Counted from the stretch's first letter, positions 52,040 to 63,666 are shown. The stretch is 64,000 nt of DNA from Sphingomonas sp. BK345 (GCF_014193845.1 NZ_JACHZX010000002.1:434001-498000); one strand, 5' to 3'. Notes: generated from the letters alone by a model not told the origin. Numbers and translations: made by a program.

Positions 52040-53743
52040 ATGCAGACTGTCGAGACGTTGAACGAGGGCCTGAAGCGCGCCTACACCGTGACCATCCCCG
52101 CCAGCGCGATCGCGGGGCGGGTCGACGCCGAGCTGAAGCGCGTCGCGCCGCAGATCCGCATGCCTGGCTTCCGCCCCGGCAAGGTGCCCGCCAACCTCGT
52201 GCGCAAGATGCACGGCCCGGCGCTGCACCAGGACGCGCTCAACACCTCGATCCAGGAGGGCATCCAGGCGCTGATCAGCGAGAAGCAGCTGCGCCCCGCG
52301 ATGCAGCCGTCGGTCGAGCTGACCGAGGGCTATGAAGCGGGCAAGGATGCCGAGCTGAAGGTCGAGCTGGAGGTGCTGCCCCAGGTGCCGGCCCCCGCGA
52401 TCGAGGGGCTGAAGCTGGAGCGTCTCACCGTGCCGGTCGACGACGCGGCGATCGACGTCCAGCTCAAGCGCTTCGCCGACATGCAGAAGCGCTGGGAGGA
52501 TGCCGGCGACAAGGCGGCCGAGACCGGCGACCAGGTGACGATGGACTTCGTCGGCAAGACGCTCGACGGCGTCGCCTTCGAGGGCGGCACCGGCAGCGAC
52601 ATGGCGGTCGAGCTCGGCGCGGGTCAGCTGATCCCCGGCTTCGAGGACCAGGTCGTCGGGGTCAAGGCGGGCGACGAACGCAAGATCACCGTGACCTTCC
52701 CGGAAGATTACGGCGCCAAGGAGCTGGCCGGCCAGCAGGCGACCTTCGACCTGACGATCAAGGCGGTGAAGACCGCCGCCGAGAGCGCGATCGACGAGGA
52801 GCTCGCCAAGGCGCTCGGGCTCGAGAGCCTGGACCAGCTGCGCGGGCTGCTGCGCGGCCAGATCGAGCAGGAGCACAACCAGCTCACGCGCACCTATATG
52901 AAGCGCAAGCTGCTCGACCAGCTCGCCGAAGGGCATGATTTCGAGGTGCCGCCGTCGATGGTGGAGGCCGAGTTCAACCAGATCTGGCAGCAGCTCCAGC
53001 ACGAGGCGACGCACGAGCCCGATCCCCAGGCGGCGCTGGCCGAGATGGAGGCCGAGCGCGACGATTACCGCAAGATCGCCGAGCGTCGCGTCCGCCTCGG
53101 TCTGCTGCTGAGCGAGATCGGCCAGGCCAACGGCGTCGAGGTGTCGCAGCAGGAGATGAACCGGCTGATCGCCCAGGCCGCGCAGCAGTATCGCGGCGAG
53201 GACCAGCAGCGCTTCGTCCAGTACATTCAGCAGGACCCTATGGCCGCCGCGCAGCTGCGCGCGCCGCTGTACGAGGACAAGGTCGTCGACTTCCTGTTCG
53301 ACAAGGCCGAGGTGACCGAGCGCGAGACGACGCGCGAGGAGCTCGAGGCGGCGATCGAGAGCGAGGACGGCTTCGCGACCGGCACGCACCACCACGACCA
53401 CGACAACCACAAGCCCAAGCAGACTCGCGGCAAGAAGAAGTCGGCCGCGAGCGACGGCGAGGGTGGCGCGACCGAGGGCGAGACGCCCGCGGCCGAGAAG
53501 CCGGCGAAGAAGTCCGCCGCGAAGAAGGCGGTCAAGGTCGACGAGGCGGTCGAGTCCGGGGTCAGCGCTGACGAGGCCGCGGCCGAGGCCCCCGCGAAGA
53601 AGCCGCGCGCCAAGAAGGCGGCGCCGGTGAGCGAGGAGACCCAGGTGCTTGAGTCCGATCCAGCCGCGGCCGAGACGGCGGCGGGCACCGAGGCCGCCGA
53701 CGCGCCGGCACCCAAGCGCACGCGCGCCAAGAAGCCCGAGTAA
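52040..53743 (+). CDS. tig: trigger factor with a long Lys/Ala-rich C-terminal extension
   Basis: Ribosome-associated chaperone and peptidyl-prolyl isomerase. The 567-residue product has the ribosome-binding domain with MPGFRPGKVP (about 46-55), the FKBP-like domain around GDQVTMDFVGKTLDGVAFEGG (about 165-185) and LIPGFEDQVVGVKAGDERK, and the helical C-terminal chaperone arms (to about residue 445). The typical protein is about 430-450 residues; here roughly 110 more are low-complexity Lys/Ala/Glu/Pro (KKSAAKKAVK, KPRAKKAAP) after a His/Asp-rich HHHDHDNHK. It is upstream of clpP and clpX, the usual neighbourhood. Confidence 0.95.
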   Translation: MQTVETLNEGLKRAYTVTIPASAIAGRVDAELKRVAPQIRMPGFRPGKVPANLVRKMHGPALHQDALNTSIQEGIQALISEKQLRPAMQPSVELTEGYEAGKDAELKVELEVLPQVPAPAIEGLKLERLTVPVDDAAIDVQLKRFADMQKRWEDAGDKAAETGDQVTMDFVGKTLDGVAFEGGTGSDMAVELGAGQLIPGFEDQVVGVKAGDERKITVTFPEDYGAKELAGQQATFDLTIKAVKTAAESAIDEELAKALGLESLDQLRGLLRGQIEQEHNQLTRTYMKRKLLDQLAEGHDFEVPPSMVEAEFNQIWQQLQHEATHEPDPQAALAEMEAERDDYRKIAERRVRLGLLLSEIGQANGVEVSQQEMNRLIAQAAQQYRGEDQQRFVQYIQQDPMAAAQLRAPLYEDKVVDFLFDKAEVTERETTREELEAAIESEDGFATGTHHHDHDNHKPKQTRGKKKSAASDGEGGATEGETPAAEKPAKKSAAKKAVKVDEAVESGVSADEAAAEAPAKKPRAKKAAPVSEETQVLESDPAAAETAAGTEAADAPAPKRTRAKKPE

Positions 53744-53770
53744 GCGGGCGACGACGTCACCGCGACAGCG

Positions 53771-53806
53771 AAGGAGCCGGGTTGCCATAATGCAGCCCGG
53801 CTCTTT
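53771..53806 (+). terminator. intrinsic terminator after tig
   Basis: A 15-bp stem (53771-53785 with 53792-53806, two G-T pairs; core GAGCCGGG ... CCCGGCTC), loop CATAAT, ending in CTCTTT with a further GTTT nearby. Confidence 0.75.
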
Positions 53807-53874
53807 CACGTTTCGGTCGGGATCATCGTCTAGGATGACGACAAGGTGAGCGGATCAGAGCGGCAGGACGGCGG

Positions 53875-54849
53875 ATGCAGGGCGGCATGACGGTGGAAGA
53901 GACGCGGTCGGCGCCGCGCGTGGCGGTGCTGCTGCCATGCTACAATGAGGAGGCCGCGATCGCCGAGACCATCGCCGGCTTCCGCCGCGCGCTGCCGGCC
54001 GCGACCATCTATGTCTACGACAACAACAGCCGCGACGGCACCGTCGCGGTGGCGCGCGCCGCCGGTGCGGTGGTGCGTACCGAGCGGATCCAGGGCAAGG
54101 GTGCGGTGGTGCGGCGCATGTTCGCCGACGTCGACGCCGACGTCTATGTCATGGCCGACGGCGACGCGACCTATGACTCCGCGTCGGCGCCCGCGATGGT
54201 CGCGCGCGTGCTCGACGAGCAGCTCGACATGATCGTCGGCACGCGCGTGGGCGAGGCAACGGCCGCCTATCGCCGCGGCCACCGGCTCGGCAACAGCCTG
54301 CTCACGGGCATGCTCACGCGGTTGTTCGGCCGGAGCTTCAGCGACATCCTCAGCGGCTATCGCGTCTTCTCGCGGCGCTTCGTGAAGAGCTTCCCGGTGT
54401 TGTCGGTCGGCTTCGAGATCGAAACCGAGATCAGCGTCCACGCGCTCGAGCTCAAGATGCCGCTCGGCGAGGTCGAGACGCCCTATTACGCGCGCCCGGA
54501 GGGCTCGGTGTCGAAGCTCAGCACCTACAGCGACGGCTGGCGCATCCTCCGCACGATCGCGACCCTGTACCGGATCGAGCGACCGCTCTGGTTCTTCGGC
54601 GGGGCGGGGGCGCTGCTCGCGCTGCTCGCGATGGTGCTCGCCGCGCCGCTGGCGCTGACCTACGCGCACACGGGTCTCGTGCCCCGGCTGCCGACTGCGG
54701 TGCTGGTGACCGGGCTGATGATCCTGGCGGCGCTGTGCGGCTTCGCCGGGCTGATCCTCGACACGGTCGTGCGCGGCCGCCGCGAGGTGCGGCGACTCGC
54801 TTATCTCGCGCAGCCGGCGCCACGGCGGGGCGCCGGCAACGGGGCTTGA
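53875..54849 (+). CDS. family 2 glycosyltransferase with C-terminal membrane segments
   Basis: GT-A glycosyltransferase of 324 residues resembling polyprenyl-phosphate glycosyltransferases (DPM1/ArnC type). It begins APRVAVLLPCYNEEAAIAETI (about 13-33), followed by YVYDNNSRDGT (about 46-56), the metal-binding VMADGDATYD (about 95-104), then LGNSLLTGMLTRLFGRSFSDILSGYRVFSRR (about 140-170). Two hydrophobic segments near the C-terminus (about 238-262, 270-296) anchor it. It could supply a lipid-linked sugar to a GT-C enzyme such as the one at 2944-4197 (speculative). Start 53875 has AGGA upstream; 53887 is an alternative. Confidence 0.9.
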   Translation: MQGGMTVEETRSAPRVAVLLPCYNEEAAIAETIAGFRRALPAATIYVYDNNSRDGTVAVARAAGAVVRTERIQGKGAVVRRMFADVDADVYVMADGDATYDSASAPAMVARVLDEQLDMIVGTRVGEATAAYRRGHRLGNSLLTGMLTRLFGRSFSDILSGYRVFSRRFVKSFPVLSVGFEIETEISVHALELKMPLGEVETPYYARPEGSVSKLSTYSDGWRILRTIATLYRIERPLWFFGGAGALLALLAMVLAAPLALTYAHTGLVPRLPTAVLVTGLMILAALCGFAGLILDTVVRGRREVRRLAYLAQPAPRRGAGNGA

Positions 54850-54905
54850 ACAAGCTGCGGCGAGCGCCGATGTTGGCCGCCTTCAGGGCATAAGAAAGTT
54901 ATTCC

Positions 54906-55595
54906 ATGCACAATCCGTTCGAGACCGGCGACTTCGCAGGCGCCTTGGCGCGCGCCGGCGTCGGCATGCAGCAGACCCAGGCCGGACTCGTCCCCATCGT
55001 GATCGAGCAGTCGAACCGCGGCGAGCGCTCGTTCGACATCTTCTCGCGGCTGCTGCGCGAGCGGATCGTGTTCGTCACCGGCGGGGTCGAGGACGGCATG
55101 GCCTCGCTGATCTGCGCGCAGCTGCTCTTCCTCGAGTCGGAGAACCCGAAGAAGGACATCTTCATGTACATCAACTCGCCGGGCGGCGTCGTCACGGCGG
55201 GCATGGCGATCCATGACACGATGCAATATATCCGCCCGCGCGTCGGCACGCTCTGCATCGGTCAGGCCGCCTCGATGGGCTCGTTCCTGCTGGCCAGCGG
55301 TGAGCCGGGCATGCGCGTCGCCACCACCAACAGCCGTATCATGATCCACCAGCCCTCGGGGGGCGCCCAGGGCATGGCGGCGGACATCGAGATCCAGGCG
55401 CGCGAGATCCTGCGCATGCGCCACTTCCTCAACTCGCTCTACGCCAAGTACACCGGCAAGCCGCTCGAGGAGATCGAGCTCTCGATGGACCGCGACAAGT
55501 TCATGAGCGCCGAGGAGGCCAAGGAGTTCGGCCTGATCGACGAGGTCTTCGACAAGCGCCCCGTGCCGAGCGAGGACGTCAGCGCTGCGGCGTGA
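54906..55595 (+). CDS. clpP: ATP-dependent Clp protease proteolytic subunit
   Basis: Serine peptidase of 229 residues forming the ClpP barrel that works with ClpX. Catalytic Ser123 lies in [16 protein letters not shown] and His148 in [10 protein letters not shown]. The N-terminal [21 protein letters not shown] precedes [32 protein letters not shown] (54845-54851) with a weak CGCCGATGT 13 bases later could be a heat-shock sigma32 promoter, overlapping the preceding gene's stop. clpX follows after a 256-bp gap. Confidence 0.97.
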   Translation: MHNPFETGDFAGALARAGVGMQQTQAGLVPIVIEQSNRGERSFDIFSRLLRERIVFVTGGVEDGMASLICAQLLFLESENPKKDIFMYINSPGGVVTAGMAIHDTMQYIRPRVGTLCIGQAASMGSFLLASGEPGMRVATTNSRIMIHQPSGGAQGMAADIEIQAREILRMRHFLNSLYAKYTGKPLEEIELSMDRDKFMSAEEAKEFGLIDEVFDKRPVPSEDVSAAA

Positions 55596-55602
55596 TCCGG
55601 CC

Positions 55603-55633
55603 GACCGGCGCGACCCACCGCGGCGCGCCGGTC
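55603..55633 (+). terminator. hairpin after clpP
   Basis: A 10-bp perfect stem, GACCGGCGCG (55603-55612) with CGCGCCGGTC (55624-55633), and an 11-base loop. No T run. The remaining gap to clpX (55634-55851) is GC-rich at first, then AT-richer (TTGTACGTTGTTGCTTAAGG region), which probably contains the clpX promoter. Confidence 0.5.
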
Positions 55634-55851
55634 TACCGCGGCGGCGGGCTCCGCGCCGCGGGTCAGCGCCGCGCCGCTACGCCCTTGAAGCCGCGGGGCA
55701 GAGGATAGATATTGCGGTTCGGCGACACCGCGGGGTCACGCCGGCGACGGCCCAGATTTTCGCGGCATTGTACGTTGTTGCTTAAGGTGCAGTGCGATAG
55801 CCTGCGCCGCGCCCAGGGCAGGCGCCATGCCTGCGACGAAGGATGATCTGA

Positions 55852-57117
55852 ATGACGAAACTCAGTGGCGGCGATAGCAAGAGCACGCTCTATTGCTCGT
55901 TCTGCGGCAAGTCGCAGCACGAGGTGCGCAAGCTGATCGCCGGCCCCACCGTGTTCATCTGCGACGAGTGTGTCGAGCTGTGCAACGACATCATCCGCGA
56001 GGAGACGAAGTCGGCGCTGGTCGCGAAGAAGGACGGCGGCGTGCCGACCCCGCAGGAGATCTGCGACGTGCTCGACGATTACGTCATCGGGCAGAAGCAG
56101 GCCAAGCGCGTGCTCTCGGTGGCGGTGCACAATCACTACAAGCGGCTGAATCACGGCGCCAAGGGCGCGGACGTCGAGCTCGCCAAGAGCAACATCCTGC
56201 TGGTCGGCCCGACCGGCTGCGGCAAGACGCTGCTGGCGCAGACGCTCGCGCGCATCCTCGACGTGCCGTTCACCATGGCGGACGCGACGACGCTCACCGA
56301 GGCGGGCTATGTCGGCGAGGATGTGGAGAATATCATCCTCAAGCTGCTTCAGGCCTCTGACTATAACGTCGAGCGCGCGCAGCGCGGCATCGTCTACATT
56401 GACGAGATCGACAAGATCAGCCGTAAGGCGGAGAACCCGTCGATCACGCGCGACGTGTCGGGCGAGGGCGTGCAGCAGGCGCTGCTGAAGCTGATGGAGG
56501 GCACCACCGCGAGCGTGCCGCCGCAAGGCGGTCGCAAGCACCCGCAGCAGGAGTTCCTCCAGGTCGACACGACCAACATTTTGTTCATCTGCGGCGGCGC
56601 CTTCTCGGGTCTCGAGAAGATCATCGGCGACCGTCTCCAGGGCAAATCGATCGGCTTCGGCGCCTATGTCGCGTCTCCGGAAGAGAAGCGCACCGGCGAG
56701 GTGCTGCGCCAGACCGAGCCGGAGGATCTGCTCAAGTTCGGCCTCATCCCCGAGTTCGTCGGCCGCCTGCCGGTGATCGCGACGCTCGAGGATCTCGATG
56801 TGCCCGCGCTGGTCAAGATCCTGGCCGAGCCAAAGAACGCGCTGGTGAAGCAGTATCAGAAGCTGTTCGAGATGGAGGAGGTCAAGCTCGGCTTCACCGA
56901 CGACGCGCTCACCACCGTCGCCAAGAAGGCGATCGAGCGCAAGACCGGCGCGCGCGGGCTTCGCTCGATCCTCGAGGCAATCCTGCTCGACACGATGTTC
57001 GATCTGCCCGGGATGGACTCGGTGGACGAGGTGATGATCGACCGCGACGTGGTCGAGGGACGCAAGGAGCCGGTCCGCGTCTACGCCGAGAAGAAGAAGG
57101 CCGGCGAGGTCGCCTGA
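55852..57117 (+). CDS. clpX: ATP-dependent Clp protease ATP-binding subunit
   Basis: AAA+ unfoldase of 421 residues that feeds substrates to ClpP; in Caulobacter ClpXP degrades CtrA, part of the circuit DivL regulates. The N-terminal zinc finger has Cys15, Cys18, Cys37 and Cys40 ([17 protein letters not shown]). Walker A is [15 protein letters not shown] (about 116-130), Walker B is [11 protein letters not shown] (about 181-191), the pore loop is in the [12 protein letters not shown] region, and the [13 protein letters not shown] sensor-2 region is near 363. Full length with no oddities. Confidence 0.98.
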   Translation: MTKLSGGDSKSTLYCSFCGKSQHEVRKLIAGPTVFICDECVELCNDIIREETKSALVAKKDGGVPTPQEICDVLDDYVIGQKQAKRVLSVAVHNHYKRLNHGAKGADVELAKSNILLVGPTGCGKTLLAQTLARILDVPFTMADATTLTEAGYVGEDVENIILKLLQASDYNVERAQRGIVYIDEIDKISRKAENPSITRDVSGEGVQQALLKLMEGTTASVPPQGGRKHPQQEFLQVDTTNILFICGGAFSGLEKIIGDRLQGKSIGFGAYVASPEEKRTGEVLRQTEPEDLLKFGLIPEFVGRLPVIATLEDLDVPALVKILAEPKNALVKQYQKLFEMEEVKLGFTDDALTTVAKKAIERKTGARGLRSILEAILLDTMFDLPGMDSVDEVMIDRDVVEGRKEPVRVYAEKKKAGEVA

Positions 57118-57422
57118 TCGTTCCTCCGCCACGATGCTGGGCCGGGGTGGAGAGCGGCGGGTTCCTCCGGAACCTGCCGACATCCCGGACCTGGTCGGGG
57201 ATCCAACGTGCCGTTTGTTCGGATAGGATGGCGTAGCGCGAAAGGTGGATCCTGAGACAAGCTCAGGATGGCGGCACGGGGAGGGACGCGGTCACATCGC
57301 AGCGCGTCCATCCAGTCTTTGTATGAGCCCCGTGCAGGGCGTCGCGGCACGGCCGCGGCGCCCTTCTTCTTTGCTTATCATGTCCGGCGGATCGCACCGG
57401 CCGGCTCGCGCATTGCCTCAGC
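57118..57422. other. 305-bp intergenic region between clpX and chaA
   Basis: No coding region supported. It holds a short GGTTCC/GGAACC hairpin at about 57163-57177 that may end the clpX transcript and one copy of the 26-bp palindromic repeat (57247-57272). Otherwise it is GC-rich with a CTTCTTCTTTGCTTATCAT stretch near 57363-57381 that could be part of the chaA promoter. Confidence 0.6.
57247..57272. repeat. 26-bp dispersed palindromic unit
   Basis: GGATCCTGAG, ACAAG, CTCAGGATGGC: self-complementary arms around ACAAG, aligning with the unit at 43420-43445 at about 19 of 26 positions. Confidence 0.7.
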
Positions 57423-58523
57423 ATGCAGACGACGACCGACGCCCCGCTGCCGCCGCCCCCCGCGCTGATGCCCTGGTGGGCGGTCTGCTTCCCGCTCGCC
57501 GGCCTCCTCGCGGTGCTCGCCAGTCTCGCCAAGGTCGGCAACGCGGGCACGATCGCGGCGGCGGTAATCCTGTTCGGCGCGGTGCTCGCGGCGGTTCATC
57601 ATGCCGAGGTGGTGGCGCATCGCGTCGGCGAGCCGTTCGGCACGCTGGTGCTCGCGATCGCAGTGACCGTGATCGAGGTGTCGCTGATCGTCTCGCTGAT
57701 GCTGTCCGACGCGGGGGACGCCTCGGCACTGGCGCGCGACACCGTGCTCGCGGCGATCATGATCATCCTCAACGGCATCATCGGCCTGTGCCTGATGGTG
57801 GGCGGCGTGATCCACGGCGAGCAGCGCTTCTCGCTGCGCGGCGCGAGCGCGGCGCTGTGCACGCTGGCCGCGCTGGCGATCCTGACCCTGGTCCTCTCGA
57901 ACTACACCTCGACCACCGCCGGGCCGAGCTATTCGACGTCGCAGCTCATCCTGGTCGCGGTGGTCAGCCTGTTCCTCTACGGCGTGTTCGTGATGGTGCA
58001 GACGCTGCGCCACCGTGACTATTTCCTGAGCGCCGAGGGCGAGGAGGATCATGGCGCCGTACCCGACGGGCGCACCACCTGGACCGCCTTCGCGCTGCTC
58101 CTCGTCGCGCTGGTCGCGGTGGTGCTGCTCGCCAAGGCGCTGTCGGCAACGATCGAGCGCGCGGTGCTCGACGCCGGACTGCCGCTCGCCGTCGTCGGCG
58201 TGGTGATCGCGGCGCTGGTGCTCGCGCCGGAGGGCCTCGCCGCCGTCCGCGCCGCGCGGCGCAATCGCATCCAGACCAGCCTCAATCTCGCGCTCGGCTC
58301 GGCACTGGCGACGATCGGGCTGACGATTCCGGCGGTGGCAATCGTCAGCCTCGTGCTCGACCTGCCGCTCGCGCTCGGGATCGGCGCGAAGAGCCTGGTG
58401 CTGCTCGCGCTCTCGCTGTTCGTCGCGACGATCTCGCTCGGCAACGGCAGAACCACCGTGTTGCAGGGCGCGGTGCATTTGGTGATCTTCGCGGTCTATC
58501 TGTTCACCACGGTGGTACCATGA
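57423..58523 (+). CDS. chaA: calcium/sodium:proton antiporter
   Basis: Inner-membrane cation/proton exchanger of 366 residues, the same length as E. coli ChaA as I recall it. The two CaCA-type repeats are visible: HHAEVVAHRVGEPFGTLVLAIAVTVIEVSLI (about 60-90) and LVLAPEGLAAVRAARRNRIQTSLNLALGSALATIGLTIP (about 264-302), each with the buried glutamate. About eleven hydrophobic segments span the rest, with a hydrophilic loop (SAEGEEDHG) near 203. It probably exports Ca2+ or Na+ for ion and alkaline-pH homeostasis. No sign of an operon; the next gene is convergent. Confidence 0.93.
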   Translation: MQTTTDAPLPPPPALMPWWAVCFPLAGLLAVLASLAKVGNAGTIAAAVILFGAVLAAVHHAEVVAHRVGEPFGTLVLAIAVTVIEVSLIVSLMLSDAGDASALARDTVLAAIMIILNGIIGLCLMVGGVIHGEQRFSLRGASAALCTLAALAILTLVLSNYTSTTAGPSYSTSQLILVAVVSLFLYGVFVMVQTLRHRDYFLSAEGEEDHGAVPDGRTTWTAFALLLVALVAVVLLAKALSATIERAVLDAGLPLAVVGVVIAALVLAPEGLAAVRAARRNRIQTSLNLALGSALATIGLTIPAVAIVSLVLDLPLALGIGAKSLVLLALSLFVATISLGNGRTTVLQGAVHLVIFAVYLFTTVVP

Positions 58524-58532
58524 GCTGGCAGC

Positions 58533-58766
58533 TCACCGCGAACGCTGTCGTGCCGCCAGCGCGATGCCGGCCGCGATCTGCAGCACGGCATAGGCGCGCC
58601 GTCGCCCCGGCCGGTCGACGAAGGGTGCGACCAGCGCCTCCGCCCCCAGCGCGCGCTCCTGCCAGAGCGCGACGTGGCGGCGCGGGTGGAGCAGCCCGAG
58701 AATGCCGTCGCCGATCATGAAGACCGCCGCCATCTCGGCGCCGCGTCGTGCCAGTAACTGGCTCAT
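58533..58766 (-). CDS. small membrane protein of unknown function
   Basis: A 77-residue protein with one clear hydrophobic segment (AAVFMIGDGILGLL, about 12-25) and another weak one near the C-terminus (YAVLQIAAGIALAA, about 59-72). ATG 58766 overlaps the M1 peptidase stop by ATGA, which decides the start over an earlier ATG at 58793. It is probably co-translated with the peptidase. Not recognised as a named family. Confidence 0.65.
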   Translation of the reverse strand: MSQLLARRGAEMAAVFMIGDGILGLLHPRRHVALWQERALGAEALVAPFVDRPGRRRAYAVLQIAAGIALAARQRSR

Positions 58767-60493
58767 CTCGAGGTCGTCGGTCGCGCGCGCCATGCCTGAT
58801 ACTCCTCCACCGCGACCGAGCGGCGCAGCACGCGCGCCGCCGGGTCGATCGTGACGTGCGCTCCGGCCGGGACGCGCACCTCACCCGGCACCGCGACGCG
58901 CCGCACTTTCTCTCCGACCTGGACCTCGACCGGCATCGCGAAGACGCGTGGTCGCTCGGTCTTCCAGGCGAGGTGAAGCACGTCGCCGTCCTGCGTTGCC
59001 AGCAGCTCCGGTAACGCACGGTCGCGCAGATAGGTGTCGAAGAACCAGCGATAATCCTTGCCGGTCACGCGCGCGACGATCGCCTCGAAGTCGCGCGTTG
59101 AGCCGTAGCGGGGGCGAAAGTTGCCGGGGCTCGGGTCGGGGCGGCCGTAGACCAGCCGCCGCACCGACCCGTAGAAAGCGGCGTCGCCGATCAGCCAGCG
59201 CAACGTGTGGAGCGTCCAAGAACCTTTGTAGTAGATGTCGGTTCCCGCGCCGCCCTTGGCGGGCTCATACACCTCCTCTTCGGTGAGCACGCGGTCGCGC
59301 ACGATCGGGGCGCGGTTCGCAATCTGGTTCCGCTGTGCCTCGAGCATCACGGCGTAGCGCGCCTCGCCCTCGCGCCAGCGGCCGTAGAGCGGCTGCATGT
59401 AGCTGCCGAAACCCTCGTGCAGCCAGTAATCGTCCCAGTTGGCGGCGGTCAGCTGGTTGCCGAACCACTCGTGCGAGAATTCGTGGTGGAAGAGCCAGTC
59501 GAACCCCTCGGGCGCCTTGGCATAGCCGTTGCCATAAGCGTTGATCGTCTGGTGCTCCATGCCCTTGTGCGGCGTCTCGACCACGCCGAGCTTCTCGTCG
59601 CCGAAGGGATAGGGGCCGATCACCGTCTCGAAGAAGTCGAGCGTCGGCGCGAACTCGGCGAAGAGCGCGCGCGCCTGCGCCTCCTCGCCCGGCAGATACC
59701 AGTAAGCGAGCGGGATTTGGTTGCCGTAGCGGCTGCGATAGCAACCCTCGATCACTTCATAAGGGCCGAGGTTGATCGCGATGGCATAGGTGTTGGGCTG
59801 GCGCGCGCGCCAGTGCCACAGGCTGCGCCCGTCGGGCAGCGTGTCGACGCCGAGCAGGCGGCCGTTCGACGGCGCTTTCAGTCCCGGAGGCGCGGTAATG
59901 TGAAGCAATGCCTCGCCCGGCTCGCCCTCGGGGAAGTCGAGGCAGGGCCAGAGCAGGTCGCAGCCATAGCCCTCGGTCGTGGTCGCGATCCAGGGATGGC
60001 CATCTGGCGTGGTCGACCAGACAATGCCGTCGTCCCACGGCGCGTTGACCGCGACGTGCGGCGTCCCGTCATAGGCGATGTCGACCGCGGCGGTCGCGTC
60101 CTTCGCCAGCGGCACCGCGAGCGCGAGCTGGCCGTCCGGGCGCCGCACCGACGTGGCCGGGAGTGCGCGGCCGTCGACCGTGACCGAGCGCACCGAGTAA
60201 TTGGAGTCGAGGTCGAGCAGCAGTCGCGGCACCGTGGCCGCCGCGCGCACACCGAGGCGGGCGCGCGCCGTCAGCGTCCGCCGTGCGGGGTCGAGCTCGA
60301 ACCAGAGTTCGGCCGAGACGAGCCGGAGCGCAGCCTGCTCGGGCGGGCGGACTCCGCCCGAGCGCTGCGTCTGCGCGGTGATCGCAGGCTCGCCCTTGCC
60401 GGGCAGGTGTGGCCGCTGCGCCGCGGTGGCGCCGCTCACGGCCAGCGCCAGGGCGGTCGCAGACACTGCCAGATTGATGCGGCGCCCCCACAC
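58763..60493 (-). CDS. M1-family zinc aminopeptidase, exported
   Basis: Metallopeptidase of 576 residues. The zinc site is LFHHEFSHEWFGNQLTAANWDDYWLHEGFG (HExxH plus the downstream Glu). The substrate-binding motif reads GMEHQTINAYG in place of the usual GAMEN. Conserved WWPCLDFPEG-like and DIYYKGSWTLHTLRW stretches support M1. GTG 60493 is chosen because it places the signal peptide (NLAVSATALALAVSGATA-AQR) at the N-terminus. An ATG at 60544 would overlap the lon start codon and leave no room for promoters. It is divergent from lon by about 50 bp. Confidence 0.9.
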   Translation of the reverse strand: MWGRRINLAVSATALALAVSGATAAQRPHLPGKGEPAITAQTQRSGGVRPPEQAALRLVSAELWFELDPARRTLTARARLGVRAAATVPRLLLDLDSNYSVRSVTVDGRALPATSVRRPDGQLALAVPLAKDATAAVDIAYDGTPHVAVNAPWDDGIVWSTTPDGHPWIATTTEGYGCDLLWPCLDFPEGEPGEALLHITAPPGLKAPSNGRLLGVDTLPDGRSLWHWRARQPNTYAIAINLGPYEVIEGCYRSRYGNQIPLAYWYLPGEEAQARALFAEFAPTLDFFETVIGPYPFGDEKLGVVETPHKGMEHQTINAYGNGYAKAPEGFDWLFHHEFSHEWFGNQLTAANWDDYWLHEGFGSYMQPLYGRWREGEARYAVMLEAQRNQIANRAPIVRDRVLTEEEVYEPAKGGAGTDIYYKGSWTLHTLRWLIGDAAFYGSVRRLVYGRPDPSPGNFRPRYGSTRDFEAIVARVTGKDYRWFFDTYLRDRALPELLATQDGDVLHLAWKTERPRVFAMPVEVQVGEKVRRVAVPGEVRVPAGAHVTIDPAARVLRRSVAVEEYQAWRARPTTSR

Positions 60494-60500
60494 ACCATAT
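60473..60500 (+). promoter_or_regulatory. candidate sigma32 heat-shock promoter of lon
   Basis: ATTGATG (60473-60479) and CACCATAT (60493-60500), separated by 13 bases, resemble the heat-shock pattern CTTGAAA N11-16 CCCCATNT. They lie 43 bp before the lon ATG. lon is a classic member of the heat-shock regulon, which fits. The -35 match is partial. Confidence 0.4.
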
Positions 60501-60542
60501 AAAGCGCGTTGGCCGTCCTCATCGGGCGGCGCCGGAGTATCC

Positions 60543-62939
<2,397 letters not shown>

Positions 62940-62966
62940 TTTACGTTAACGCTGCGTAACTTACTC

Positions 62967-63003
62967 CCGCCGCATCCTGTCCCGGGGCGCGGCGGTTTCG
63001 TTT
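62967..63003 (+). terminator. probable terminator after lon
   Basis: Stem CCGCCGC (62967-62973) with GCGGCGG (62989-62995), a 15-base loop that can fold further, then TTTCGTTTG. Confidence 0.6.
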
Positions 63004-63099
63004 GACTCGACGCCGGGCGCGCGCCTTACTGGAGGGATGCGGGCCACGCTCCGCGAATCCATCACGAATGCGTAACGGTAAGGAACGGGGTCTCTTCGC

Positions 63100-63372
63100 A
63101 TGAACAAACAGGAACTGATCGCGCAGGTCGCGACGGCGGCCGGGCTCGGCAAGAGTGAGGCGAGCCGCGCGGTCGAGGCAGTGTTCGACGCGATCTCGAC
63201 GAGCCTGAAGAAGGGGGATGAGGTGCGCCTGGTCGGCTTCGGCACCTTCGCGGTCAGCCGCCGCAAGGCGTCGACGGGGCGCAACCCGCGCACCGGCGAG
63301 CCGATGACGATCAAGGCGTCGAGCCAGCCCAAGTTCAAGGCCGGCAAGGTGCTGAAGGACTCACTCAATTAA
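63100..63372 (+). CDS. hupB: HU-type DNA-binding protein
   Basis: Nucleoid-associated protein of 90 residues, standard HU length. It opens MNKQELIAQVATAAGLGKSEASRAVEAVF and has the signature VRLVGFGTFAVSRRKASTGRNPRTGEPM (about 43-70), which contains the DNA-binding arm with the tip Arg-Asn-Pro. It follows lon, the usual proteobacterial order. The 160-bp gap from lon contains the lon terminator and room for a separate promoter. Confidence 0.97.
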   Translation: MNKQELIAQVATAAGLGKSEASRAVEAVFDAISTSLKKGDEVRLVGFGTFAVSRRKASTGRNPRTGEPMTIKASSQPKFKAGKVLKDSLN

Positions 63373-63424
63373 GTGCTGGACAGGGCCGGCGCGCTCTCGT
63401 AGGTGCGCCGCTCCCGACGCGGAT

Positions 63425-63499
63425 GGGCGCGTAGCTCAGCGGTAGAGCACACCCTTCACACGGGTGGGGTCACAGGTTCAATCCCTGTCGCGCCCACCA
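63425..63499 (+). tRNA. tRNA-Val (CAC)
   Basis: A 75-base tRNA. The acceptor stem GGGCGCG pairs with CGCGCCC (63489-63495), then encoded ACCA. The D-arm has GCTC AGCGGTA GAGC; the anticodon stem CACCC/GGGTG holds loop TTCACAC with anticodon CAC at 63457-63459, reading GUG valine codons. The T-loop is TTCAATC. Confidence 0.97.
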
Positions 63500-63589
63500 T
63501 CCGACCGGCCCGAACGCCCCGCTCGTCCCAGTGACAGGCGGGGCTTCTCGTATGTGGCGCCTGTGTCCGTGAGCGATATACTCGGCCAG

Positions 63590-63666
63590 AGTGCGCCTGC
63601 ATGAGCAGGAAACCGGCATCACGTGCACGTCACTGGTGGCTCTAGGTTCCTGCGTGCGCGGGAGCA
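63590..63666. repeat. dispersed intergenic repeat, copy B
   Basis: On the minus strand it repeats the left and right arms of the element at 4198-4277: TGCTCCCGC, CACGCAGGA, then TTCCTGC and GCAGG about 35 bases on. The centre differs. Arms are conserved although the two copies lie 59 kb apart. Confidence 0.7.

Noticed and set aside
62946..62960. CtrA-like TTAA-N7-TAAC site after lon
   Set aside because: Second half-site is imperfect and it lies beyond the lon stop before a terminator; not enough support.
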